Origin: Algicola sp.
GTDB lineage: Bacteria > Bacteroidota > Bacteroidia > Flavobacteriales > Flavobacteriaceae
Assembly: GCA_018222835.1 (NCBI GenBank)
Contig: JAAEZN010000020.1
Span: 1-46,014, forward strand
Direction: 5' to 3'
DNA: 46,014 nt
This document shows positions 1 to 7,584 of the stretch, piece after piece. The first letter of the stretch is position 1; the number at the start of each line of letters is the position of its first letter. Below the pieces are notes generated by a model. It was not told the DNA's origin and searched no databases. It saw only the letters and a program-made list of their open reading frames with translations. The position numbers were made by a program, and so were the translations under genes.

Positions 1-120
1 GCTCAACAATTATTAAAAAGCTTTAAATCGGTAAAACGCATCAAGGAAGCCTCGCTCGAAAATTTAACTGCTTCCGTGGGGGCATCAAAAGCAAAAAAAA
101 TCTATAAAACCTTTCATTAA
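1..120 (+). CDS. uvrC: Excinuclease ABC subunit C, C-terminal end (partial)
   Basis: This is the last 39 codons of a gene that begins outside the window, in frame from base 1 and ending in TAA at 118-120. The residues (LLKSFKSVKRIKEASLE, then a small-residue turn and SKAKKIYKTF) match the second helix-hairpin-helix of the C-terminal (HhH)2 domain of UvrC, the DNA-binding end of the nucleotide-excision-repair nuclease. UvrC makes both incisions around a UvrAB-marked lesion in the cytoplasm. The patatin gene starts six bases after the stop, so the two are probably co-transcribed. The call rests on a short tail only, but the SVKRIKEAS stretch is characteristic. Confidence 0.8.
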   Translation, partial: AQQLLKSFKSVKRIKEASLENLTASVGASKAKKIYKTFH

Positions 121-125
121 TAGCC

Positions 126-2387
126 ATGCAAAAAAAAGGTATCATCATTACAATCGTATTTGCCATGGTCGGTCTATGGGCCACGGCCCAAAACACTACG
201 GAGAATAGACCGCCAAAAATAGGTCTTGTACTTAGTGGTGGGGGCGCAAAAGGCCTGGCCCATATAGGTACGCTAAAGGTTATTGAGGAGGCGGGAATAA
301 AAATAGATTATGTTGGGGGAACAAGTATGGGCGCCATTGTAGGTGCTTTATATGCTTCTGGCTATTCAGCTCATCAATTGGACTCCATTTTTAGGAGTAC
401 CGATTTTACCGATCTTATACAGGATAATGTTCCAAGAGGGGCCAAAACATTTTACGAAAAAGAGGACTCGGAACGATATGCGCTATCGTTGCCCTTCGAA
501 AACTTTAAAGTATCGTTTCCTCAGGCAATTTCTGGCGGACAAAATATCTACAACCTATTGGTGCAATTGCTTTTTCATGTGAAGGATGTACAGGATTTTA
601 GAAAGTTGCCGATTCCTTTTTTATGTGTGGCCACCAATGTGGAGACCGGTGAGGAAATTTTATTGGACAAAGGATACCTGCCCGAAGCCATTGTGGCCAG
701 TGGAACATTCCCGTCGTTGTTTGAGCCTGCGGAAATTGATGGTCAAGTCTTAATTGATGGAGGTGTGGTGAACAACTACCCCATTGATCATGTTAGGGAG
801 ATGGGAGCGGATATTGTTATCGGGGTAGATGTGCAGCACGATCTGGCTACGCGAGAATCACTCTCTTCTGCTACGGAAATTCTTCTCCAGATCAACAACT
901 ATCGAACGGTCAACGATATGAAAGCAAAATCCAAGAAAACGGATATTTATATAAGGCCAGATATAGGTGAGTTTTCTGTGATCGATTTTGCAAAAGGGAG
1001 TGAAATTATAAAGAACGGGGAAAAATCCGCCCGAGCCAAAATAGATCAGTTTAACCAGATAGCGCAGGTCCAGCAAAATGTGCCCGAACAAAAAAAGAGC
1101 ATCAAGTTGGTGGATAGCTTAACCATTAACCGGATGATCATTGAAGGGAACGACAGATATACCCGGGGATATATAAAAGGAAAATTAAGGTTTAATCTTG
1201 CCGAAAAAATTTCGTTCGAAGATCTAAAGCAAGGAATCAATAACCTTTCTGCCACGGGAAATTTTAAGGCGATTCGGTATAATCTTGTTTCAAATGGGTT
1301 GGGCACCGACTTGGTCCTAAAGCTTAAAGAAGCGCCTACCAAAATGTTCATTAAAATGTCCACGCATTATGATGATCTGTACAAAAGCGCTGCATTGATC
1401 AATCTTACCAAGAAAAACTTTTTAATGAAAGACGATGTGGCATCCTTTGATTTTATTTTGGGAGATCACATTAGGTATAATATGCAGTATTATTTGGATA
1501 AGGGGTACTACTGGAGCTTTGGGGTAAATTCCAAATTGACCGATTTTGATGCAGACATCGACTTTTCGTTGATTCAGGGCAACTTTAATGTGCCTATCGA
1601 TCCCAATATTCAGCGGATCAATGTAGATGTTACGGACCTTACCAATCAAATTTATCTGCAAACAGTGCTCAAGGAGGAATTTGCTTTTGTAATCGGGGCG
1701 GAACACAAATTTTTGAATTATAGTACCCGTACACTGAACGAAATTGATACCGATACAGAATCTCAATCATCCAATAGAAGGACCAATTTTGAGAACTCCA
1801 ATTATTTTAGCGCATATTCTCAGGTGAAGTTGGATACGTACGACGATAAATATTTCCCGACAAAGGGACTTTTGTTTGATGGGGACTTTCATTTTTATGC
1901 CTTCTCATCCGATTATACCGAGAACTTTTCTGAGTTTGCTGTGGCCAAGGGTAAATTTGGGGGAGTTTTTTCCCCAGCACATAACTTAAGTGTTAAACTG
2001 GAGGCGGATGCAGGGTTTAAACTAGGAACCAGTCCAGTGAGTTCTTTTGATTTTATTTTGGGGGGCTTTGGCAACGATTTTGTAAACAATTTTACGCCCT
2101 TTTTTGGGTACGATTTTCTTAGTATCCCTGGTAACAGTTATGTTAAAGGGTTTGGCCGTTTGGATTATCGTTTTGCTCCCAAGCACCATTTACTTTTTTC
2201 TGCAAACGTTGCTAATGTGGCGGACGATCTTTTTAGGACCGGAGATTGGTTCGAAGAGCCAAACTATACAGGTTTTGGGTTAGGTTATGGCTTTGAATCT
2301 TTTCTTGGGCCTATTCAATTATATTATTCTTGGTCACCAGAAATAGACGATGGCAATTTTTTTGTAAGTGTCGGCTATTGGTTTTGA
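126..2387 (+). CDS. Patatin-like phospholipase with POTRA and Omp85/BamA-type barrel
   Basis: 753 residues. A signal peptide (residues 1-21, ending ATAQ) leads into a patatin domain. The oxyanion-hole motif is SGGGAKG (about 37-43), the nucleophile elbow is GTSMG with Ser67, and the catalytic Asp211 sits in DGG, so the Ser-Asp dyad is complete. Around residues 330-400 lies a POTRA-like segment (MIIEGNDRYTRGYIKGKL), followed by a C-terminal 16-strand-type barrel of the Omp85 family ending in aromatic FVSVGYWF. This is the layout of PlpD-type (type Vd) secreted or surface-displayed lipases. The expected role is outer-membrane phospholipid or lysophospholipid hydrolysis, but the substrate is not visible. 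It follows uvrC by six bases. The start ATG at 126 is the only one giving the signal peptide. Confidence 0.88.
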   Translation: MQKKGIIITIVFAMVGLWATAQNTTENRPPKIGLVLSGGGAKGLAHIGTLKVIEEAGIKIDYVGGTSMGAIVGALYASGYSAHQLDSIFRSTDFTDLIQDNVPRGAKTFYEKEDSERYALSLPFENFKVSFPQAISGGQNIYNLLVQLLFHVKDVQDFRKLPIPFLCVATNVETGEEILLDKGYLPEAIVASGTFPSLFEPAEIDGQVLIDGGVVNNYPIDHVREMGADIVIGVDVQHDLATRESLSSATEILLQINNYRTVNDMKAKSKKTDIYIRPDIGEFSVIDFAKGSEIIKNGEKSARAKIDQFNQIAQVQQNVPEQKKSIKLVDSLTINRMIIEGNDRYTRGYIKGKLRFNLAEKISFEDLKQGINNLSATGNFKAIRYNLVSNGLGTDLVLKLKEAPTKMFIKMSTHYDDLYKSAALINLTKKNFLMKDDVASFDFILGDHIRYNMQYYLDKGYYWSFGVNSKLTDFDADIDFSLIQGNFNVPIDPNIQRINVDVTDLTNQIYLQTVLKEEFAFVIGAEHKFLNYSTRTLNEIDTDTESQSSNRRTNFENSNYFSAYSQVKLDTYDDKYFPTKGLLFDGDFHFYAFSSDYTENFSEFAVAKGKFGGVFSPAHNLSVKLEADAGFKLGTSPVSSFDFILGGFGNDFVNNFTPFFGYDFLSIPGNSYVKGFGRLDYRFAPKHHLLFSANVANVADDLFRTGDWFEEPNYTGFGLGYGFESFLGPIQLYYSWSPEIDDGNFFVSVGYWF

Positions 2388-2511
2388 TATCTCCCTATGC
2401 TAAGCCCTCCATTATCTTAATAAATTGTCAAAAAACAGGGTAAAAACGGCCAATTTCATAGGGGTTTAGTTAAAGTCCGTTAAAAACACTTTTTCCTACA
2501 AAAGGCTGCCG

Positions 2512-2519
2512 TATCTTTA
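2512..2519 (+). promoter_or_regulatory. Bacteroidota -7 element for the small-RNA candidate
   Basis: TATCTTTA matches TAnnTTTG except for the final base. A T-rich stretch (2490-2494), about 20 bases upstream, could serve as the -33 element. The predicted transcript start, about 2524-2526, falls directly in front of the first hairpin, which is why I assign it to an RNA rather than to the distant gene at 2722. Confidence 0.45.
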
Positions 2520-2524
2520 CACCC

Positions 2525-2629
2525 ACATAAGGGGTGGTTCCCTTATAACTTTAAGTATTGGTTTTTCATAATTTAAAGTTTGGTTGGTTATTTAGGAAAA
2601 GCCCAGTCTCGAGACTGGGCTTTTTTTTG
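2525..2629 (+). ncRNA. Candidate structured small RNA, about 105 nt
   Basis: Three hairpins follow one another with almost no spacing. Hairpin 1 has arms ATAAGGG (2527-2533) and CCCTTAT (2540-2546) around a six-base loop. Hairpin 2 has arms AACTTTAA (2547-2554) and TTAAAGTT (2573-2580), extendable by a G-U and a T-A pair, around a 14-base loop. Hairpin 3 is the perfect palindrome GCCCAGTCTCGAGACTGGGC (2601-2620) followed by eight T, an intrinsic terminator. A -7-like element lies just upstream. No open reading frame of note is present, and the terminator is too far from the patatin stop (over 200 bases) to be simply its own. I do not recognise an Rfam family. It could alternatively be a long 3' UTR or an attenuator for the DUF3108 operon. 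Confidence 0.5.
2597..2629 (+). terminator. Rho-independent terminator
   Basis: A 20-base perfect palindrome (arms GCCCAGTCTC and GAGACTGGGC, 2601-2620) is flanked by AAAA upstream and eight T downstream. It is one of the strongest terminator signatures in the window. It ends the small-RNA candidate and any read-through from the patatin gene, and it separates both from the DUF3108 operon. Confidence 0.85.
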
Positions 2630-2721
2630 TTATAATATTTTGGAATAAGTTTTGTTTAAGTATATGTAAAACAGCGTAACCCCTAAAGCTATTTTACTAA
2701 TTTTATAACAATTATTTGTCT

Positions 2722-3504
2722 ATGAAAAAGATACTGATGCCCATATTATTGCTTTTAATGGCAATATCGGTAAGCGGGCAAGATCCAAGGCCGGCTTTTA
2801 AGCCAGGGGAATGGCTAAAGTTTAGGATACACTACGGATTTCTTAATGCAAGTTACGCTACAATGCACCTTACCACCAATACTTTGGATGGTGTGCCAGT
2901 GTATCATGTAGTGGGCAGGGGAAAAACAACCGGTTTTGCCAGTATATTTTTTAAGGTGGACGATACCTACGAAAGTTATTTTGATATCGATCACGGTAAA
3001 CCCTACAAGTTTATTCGAAAGATCGATGAAGGAGGCTATACCAAGGACATTGAAATCGATTTTAATTATAAAGAAGATAAGGCCGTACTAAAAGATAACA
3101 AGAACGGTACTAAAATGAACATTCCCATCCATGGTCAGATTCAGGATTTGATATCCGCCTCTTACTTTTTAAGGAGCAATTATAGCCTGGAAGAGTTTGA
3201 AATAGGTGACACCATAGACTTGGATATGTTGTTTGATGATGATGGCGTGTTCAAGTTCCAATTAAAATATTTGGGAAAAGAAATACTGAGAACCAAGTTT
3301 GGAAAGGTGGAATGTCTTAAATTTAGGCCGTTGGTTCAGTCCGGTCGAGTTTTTAAGGAAAAAGAGAGTCTCACCCTTTGGGTATCTAACGATTGGAACA
3401 AAATCCCTATCAGGATCAAAGCAGATTTGGCAGTAGGGTCACTTAAAGCGGACTTGGATGGTTATAACGGGCTAAAGAACCAGTTTAAAATAATAATGAA
3501 ATAG
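2722..3504 (+). CDS. DUF3108 domain-containing secreted protein
   Basis: 260 residues from the ATG at 2722; a TTG six bases earlier is possible but less likely. Residues 1-20 form a signal peptide ending SVSGQ, so the protein is exported. The mature part is a beta-rich DUF3108 domain: it opens with the FKPGEWLKFRIHYGFLNASYA pattern, in which a secreted factor is described by its surface-like beta strands, and carries the conserved LRTKFGKVECLKFRP and LWVSNDWNKIPIRI segments near the C-terminus. The function of this family is not established; it is thought to sit in the periplasm or outer envelope. It leads a compact run with kynA (12-base gap), the M23 lipoprotein and pgi, so it is probably the first gene of that operon. 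Confidence 0.82.
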   Translation: MKKILMPILLLLMAISVSGQDPRPAFKPGEWLKFRIHYGFLNASYATMHLTTNTLDGVPVYHVVGRGKTTGFASIFFKVDDTYESYFDIDHGKPYKFIRKIDEGGYTKDIEIDFNYKEDKAVLKDNKNGTKMNIPIHGQIQDLISASYFLRSNYSLEEFEIGDTIDLDMLFDDDGVFKFQLKYLGKEILRTKFGKVECLKFRPLVQSGRVFKEKESLTLWVSNDWNKIPIRIKADLAVGSLKADLDGYNGLKNQFKIIMK

Positions 3505-3516
3505 TAGTCGGCATTA

Positions 3517-4491
3517 ATGGACAAGAATGCAAAAATTGCCTCCCAAATAAACAAGCTCGAAGAAAAGTATAAAAACTCGGGCCAAGACTTGAGTTCGTAT
3601 CTAGACGGGCTGCTCTATCAAAAATATTTAACATATTGGGATTACATTCACTTGGATACCCTGCTCAGCCTTCAGGTGCCAAGAACACATTTTCCGGATG
3701 AGGAAATCTTCATCATGTACCACCAGATTACCGAACTCTATTTTAAACTTATTCTTCACGAACAAAAACAGATTGTAGAGGATAGATCGCAAGATGTGCA
3801 TTTTTTTATCGAAAAAACACGTCGCATCAATAGCTATTTTAAAGCGCTGATCTCTTCTTTCAGTATTATGATAAAAGGGATGGAGCGTGAGCAGTTCCTG
3901 AGATATCGGATGGCATTGTTGCCCGCAAGCGGGTTTCAATCCGCACAATATAGGATGATAGAGTTCTATGCCACTCCCTTGGAAAATTTAGTGCATTCCA
4001 CACAAAGAGACTCTTTTTCATCAGAAAATACCATTGAAGAGTTATTTGAACAAGTGTATTGGAAAAAAGGAGCTACCGATTTGGCTACCGGTGAAAAAAC
4101 ACTGACCCTAAAGCAGTTCGAGGTAAGATACACTCCACGACTGTTAAGAATTGCCAACACGGTGAAGAGCAGTACCATATATCAAAAATACCTGCAATTG
4201 CCCGAAGTTTCCCGGAACAATGAAGAGTTGATCTCTGCGTTAAAGGAATTGGATATGAATGCCAACGTAAATTGGCCATTAATGCACATGGGGTCGGCCC
4301 ACAGATATTTGGCCAAGGAAGGCAAGGATGTAGAGGCGACTGGAGGAACAAATTGGAAGGGGTATTTGCCTCCGAGTTTCCAGAAAATAATATTTTTCCC
4401 AACTTTGTACTCAGATTATGAATTGGATACGTGGGGAAAACAATGGGTGGACCATATTTTTAACCCTGCAAATGTAGAATACAAGGAATAA
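3517..4491 (+). CDS. kynA: Tryptophan 2,3-dioxygenase family haem protein
   Basis: 324 residues, cytoplasmic, all-helical. It opens the indole ring of L-tryptophan with O2 to N-formylkynurenine, the first step of the kynurenine route. Visible family landmarks are YHQITELYFK (68-77, with the active-site His69), the substrate-binding RYRMALLPASGFQSAQYR region (Arg131), the probable proximal haem ligand His257 in WPLMH, and TGGT (275-278). The loop after TGGT (NWKGYLPP) differs from the usual SSGxxYLR, so this is a divergent bacterial branch and substrate preference should be treated with care. No other kynurenine-pathway gene lies in the window; neighbours are DUF3108 upstream and the M23 lipoprotein six bases downstream. 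Confidence 0.85.
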   Translation: MDKNAKIASQINKLEEKYKNSGQDLSSYLDGLLYQKYLTYWDYIHLDTLLSLQVPRTHFPDEEIFIMYHQITELYFKLILHEQKQIVEDRSQDVHFFIEKTRRINSYFKALISSFSIMIKGMEREQFLRYRMALLPASGFQSAQYRMIEFYATPLENLVHSTQRDSFSSENTIEELFEQVYWKKGATDLATGEKTLTLKQFEVRYTPRLLRIANTVKSSTIYQKYLQLPEVSRNNEELISALKELDMNANVNWPLMHMGSAHRYLAKEGKDVEATGGTNWKGYLPPSFQKIIFFPTLYSDYELDTWGKQWVDHIFNPANVEYKE

Positions 4492-4497
4492 AAAGAA

Positions 4498-5778
4498 ATG
4501 CATAGAATTATTGGGGCAATTTTGACACTGGCGGTACTAGTGTCTTGTAAGCAAACAAAGGAGCCGGTCGAGGAAATAGCAAAGATAGAAACGATTGAAG
4601 AGCTTCCAGAGTTGCACTATGGTTTTAATCTCGATGAATTTAAAGTGGTTCACGATACCGTTCGAAGAGGGGACAGCTTTGGCGAGCTCATGCTCAAAAA
4701 CAAAGTGGACTATCCAAAAATTGCCACTATTTCAGAAAATTATAAGGATACTTTCGACGTTCGAAAGATTATGGTGGGCAAACCCTATCTCATCCTTAAA
4801 TCCAAGGACACATCAGAAGTGGCCGAAGTTTTCATATATCAAAACGACAAGATCAATTATACCGTAGTCGATCTGCGAGATACAGCAGTGGCATATAAAA
4901 ACAAAAAAGAGGTCACCCTTAGAGAAAGGGAAGTCGGAGGGGTGATTACCAGCAGTCTATCCGAAGCCATGGATAATTTGGGGGTTGATTATGGAATCAC
5001 GATCGGCCTTTCCGAAATTTATGCGTGGACCATCGATTTTTTTAGATTGGAAAAAGGGGATAAATTCAAGGTGGTCTTCGATGAGCGATATATTAACGAT
5101 ACCGTTTATGCCGGACGCGGACCAATTAAAGCCGCACTTTTTGAACACAAAGGCAGAGAAGTATATGCTTTTCCCTACGTAGCCGACACCGAGAACAATA
5201 TTTTGGATTATTTCGACCAAGAGGCCAACAACTTAAGAAGTACTTTTTTAAGGGCCCCGATAAAATTTGGTTACAGACTTTCCTCTAGATATAATCTTAA
5301 ACGTAGAATCGCTTATTATGGGTATAAAGTAAGGCCCCACAAAGGAACAGATTATGCCGCACCCGTAGGTACTCCCATTGTGGCCACTGCTGATGGAACC
5401 GTAACGGAGTCCACCCGTAGAGGCGGTAACGGGAAGTATGTGAAAATAAAGCACAATGGTACATATAGTACACAATACCTACATATGAAGGCCCAAAAAG
5501 TTAAAAAAGGCGAGTTTGTCCGCCAAGGAGATGTTATTGGCTGGGTCGGTATGACGGGAAACACAGGAGGACCTCATGTGTGTTATCGTTTTTGGAAAAA
5601 TGGAAGACAAGTGGACCCTTTAAAGGAAAAACTACCTGCGGCCGAACCTATTGCAGATTCGTTGCGTACAGACTATTTAGTACATATTGCACCATTAAAA
5701 GAACAATTGGATTGCATTGAATATGCCGATCCATCACTATTGGAACCAGAAGAAACCCTAATATCCTACATCCAGTAA
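4498..5778 (+). CDS. M23 family metallopeptidase lipoprotein
   Basis: 426 residues. A lipoprotein signal peptide with Cys17 (LAVLVSC) anchors it in the envelope. Residues about 55-120 resemble a LysM/OapA-type cell-wall-binding segment ([16 protein letters not shown]). The C-terminal half is a LytM/M23 peptidoglycan endopeptidase domain, with the first zinc-binding motif HKGTD (His281, Asp285) intact, YLHM further on, and then GPHVCYRF. In that last motif the usual HxH is H-V-C (His360, Cys362), so one metal ligand is Cys in place of His. Expected job: cleaving peptide cross-links during wall growth, or regulating such an enzyme if the substitution abolishes activity. It overlaps pgi by one base (TAATG), implying coupled translation. 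Confidence 0.87.
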   Translation: MHRIIGAILTLAVLVSCKQTKEPVEEIAKIETIEELPELHYGFNLDEFKVVHDTVRRGDSFGELMLKNKVDYPKIATISENYKDTFDVRKIMVGKPYLILKSKDTSEVAEVFIYQNDKINYTVVDLRDTAVAYKNKKEVTLREREVGGVITSSLSEAMDNLGVDYGITIGLSEIYAWTIDFFRLEKGDKFKVVFDERYINDTVYAGRGPIKAALFEHKGREVYAFPYVADTENNILDYFDQEANNLRSTFLRAPIKFGYRLSSRYNLKRRIAYYGYKVRPHKGTDYAAPVGTPIVATADGTVTESTRRGGNGKYVKIKHNGTYSTQYLHMKAQKVKKGEFVRQGDVIGWVGMTGNTGGPHVCYRFWKNGRQVDPLKEKLPAAEPIADSLRTDYLVHIAPLKEQLDCIEYADPSLLEPEETLISYIQ

Positions 5779-7412
5779 TGGCACTACCTACAGTTAATCC
5801 CACAACAACACAAGCCTGGAAAAAACTTCAACAACATTATCAAAAAACTAAAGAAGTACATTTAAGAGAACTGTTTTCGGAGGAAGACAGAGGAAAAACA
5901 CTTTCCATATGCTGGAACGATTTTTTGGTGGACTACTCAAAAAACAGGATTTCTGATGAAACATTGAAATTGTTGTTGGAATTGGCCAAAGAAGTTGGTT
6001 TAGAGGATAGTATTAAAAGTTATTTTAAAGGAGAGCTCATCAACCAAACCGAAGGTCGGGCCGTTTTGCATACCGCACTACGGGCTAAAAAGGAAGACAA
6101 GATTTTTGTTGACGGTGTTAATATTGTAGATGAGGTTTTCGAAGTAAAAGAGAAAATAAGATCCTTTTCGGATGCGGTAATATCTGGGAAACAAAAAGGA
6201 TATACTGGAAAATCCTTTACCGACATTGTAAACATTGGTATTGGAGGGTCTGATTTAGGCCCTGTTATGGTTACAGAGGCGCTAAAGTTTTATCAGAACG
6301 ATTTAAAAACCCATTTTGTAAGTAATGTGGACGGTGATTTGGTTCATGAAGTATTAAAGGAACTTGACCCAGAGACTACACTTTTTGTAATTGTATCCAA
6401 ATCGTTTACCACACAAGAAACCTTGAGCAATGCCTTGACCATAAAAAAATGGTTTCTGCAAAGTGCTGAAGAAAAAGATGTGGCCGATCATTTTGTGGCA
6501 GTATCCACAAATCTGGAAAAGATTCAGGAGTTTGGTATCGCCGACGAAAATGTATTTCCTATGTGGGACTGGGTCGGAGGCCGATTCTCACTTTGGAGCG
6601 CTGTTGGGTTGTCCATAGCTCTTTCCGTAGGGTACGAGAATTTTGAGGAACTGTTGTCCGGGGCTAACGAAATGGATGTACATTTTAAGGAGACACCGTT
6701 CCGGGATAATATTCCCGTAGTCCTTGCACTGATCAGTGTTTGGTACAATAATTTTTATGGAGCGGAGACCGAAGCCATTATCCCTTACACACAATATCTT
6801 CACCGTTTTTCGGCATACTTGCAGCAAGGTATTATGGAAAGTAACGGAAAAAGTATGGATAGGGCGGGCAATCGTGCAGGTCACGAAACTGGAACCATTA
6901 TTTGGGGAGAACCGGGCACCAACTCTCAACATGCTTTTTTTCAGTTGATTCACCAAGGCACCAAATTGATTCCGACCGATTTTATCGGCTTCAAGAATTC
7001 GTTGCACGGTGATGTGGACCATCACAATAAATTAATGGCCAACTTTTTTGCACAGACAGAAGCTTTGATGAACGGTAAAACGGACGGAGAGGTAAAACAA
7101 GAACTCGAAGAGCAAGGTCTATCCGGGGAGAAACTGCAAAAAATACTTCCATTTAAAATATTTGAAGGAAATAAACCCACCAATACCATATTAATAGATA
7201 AGTTGACTCCTAAAAGTTTGGGCGCTCTGGTCGCACTATATGAACATAAAATATTTGTGCAAGGAGTAATCTGGAATATTTTCAGTTATGATCAATGGGG
7301 GGTAGAATTGGGTAAACAGTTAGCGAAAAATATCTTATCCGATATCGAGAATTCAACAATCGGCAAACACGACAGCTCCACACTGAACCTTTTGCATTAT
7401 TTTAAGGCGTAG
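5778..7412 (+). CDS. pgi: Glucose-6-phosphate isomerase
   Basis: 544 residues, the normal length for the long bacterial form. It interconverts glucose 6-phosphate and fructose 6-phosphate in glycolysis and gluconeogenesis, in the cytoplasm. Signatures seen: [10 protein letters not shown] in the first SIS domain, [10 protein letters not shown], the PROSITE-type stretch [34 protein letters not shown], and the C-terminal [16 protein letters not shown] and [14 protein letters not shown]. The start ATG shares its A with the stop of the M23 gene. No terminator is visible after its stop; the next promoter begins 55 bases downstream. Fructose 6-phosphate made here is the substrate of GlmS, encoded later in the window. 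Confidence 0.97.
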   Translation: MALPTVNPTTTQAWKKLQQHYQKTKEVHLRELFSEEDRGKTLSICWNDFLVDYSKNRISDETLKLLLELAKEVGLEDSIKSYFKGELINQTEGRAVLHTALRAKKEDKIFVDGVNIVDEVFEVKEKIRSFSDAVISGKQKGYTGKSFTDIVNIGIGGSDLGPVMVTEALKFYQNDLKTHFVSNVDGDLVHEVLKELDPETTLFVIVSKSFTTQETLSNALTIKKWFLQSAEEKDVADHFVAVSTNLEKIQEFGIADENVFPMWDWVGGRFSLWSAVGLSIALSVGYENFEELLSGANEMDVHFKETPFRDNIPVVLALISVWYNNFYGAETEAIIPYTQYLHRFSAYLQQGIMESNGKSMDRAGNRAGHETGTIIWGEPGTNSQHAFFQLIHQGTKLIPTDFIGFKNSLHGDVDHHNKLMANFFAQTEALMNGKTDGEVKQELEEQGLSGEKLQKILPFKIFEGNKPTNTILIDKLTPKSLGALVALYEHKIFVQGVIWNIFSYDQWGVELGKQLAKNILSDIENSTIGKHDSSTLNLLHYFKA

Positions 7413-7467
7413 ATTGCTATCTTTTCAAATACTTGTAAAAACCGTAAACAATTGCTTGTCAGGTATT

Positions 7468-7499
7468 TTTGCTTGTTAATTTAGTGTTAATTATCTTTG
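7468..7499 (+). promoter_or_regulatory. Bacteroidota-type promoter of the TonB receptor at 7585
   Basis: TTTG at 7468-7471, a 20-base spacer and TATCTTTG at 7492-7499 match the -33/-7 consensus of the primary Bacteroidota sigma factor exactly (TTTG, TAnnTTTG). Transcription should begin near 7504, giving an 80-base leader. This is the best promoter in the window and predicts strong expression. Confidence 0.8.
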
Positions 7500-7584
7500 A
7501 CTGATTTTAACCTTCGCTTAATGAATGTAATCCAAAAATGGATCACATTTGCAGGGCTAATTAAACACTTAAACACTGAATTAA

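Larger units (their letters stand above)
2388..2721. other. Intergenic region holding a small-RNA candidate
   Basis: This is the only protein-free gap longer than 300 bases. The first 120 bases show nothing recognisable. The middle (about 2512-2629) contains a -7-like element, two hairpins and a strong terminator, annotated separately. The final 90 bases are AT-rich leader of the DUF3108 gene with no clear TAnnTTTG element. Confidence 0.6.

Noticed and set aside
6588..7025. 145-codon open frame opposite pgi
   Set aside because: It lies wholly inside the strongly conserved pgi reading frame, has no signal or known motif, and its residues follow from pgi codon use.
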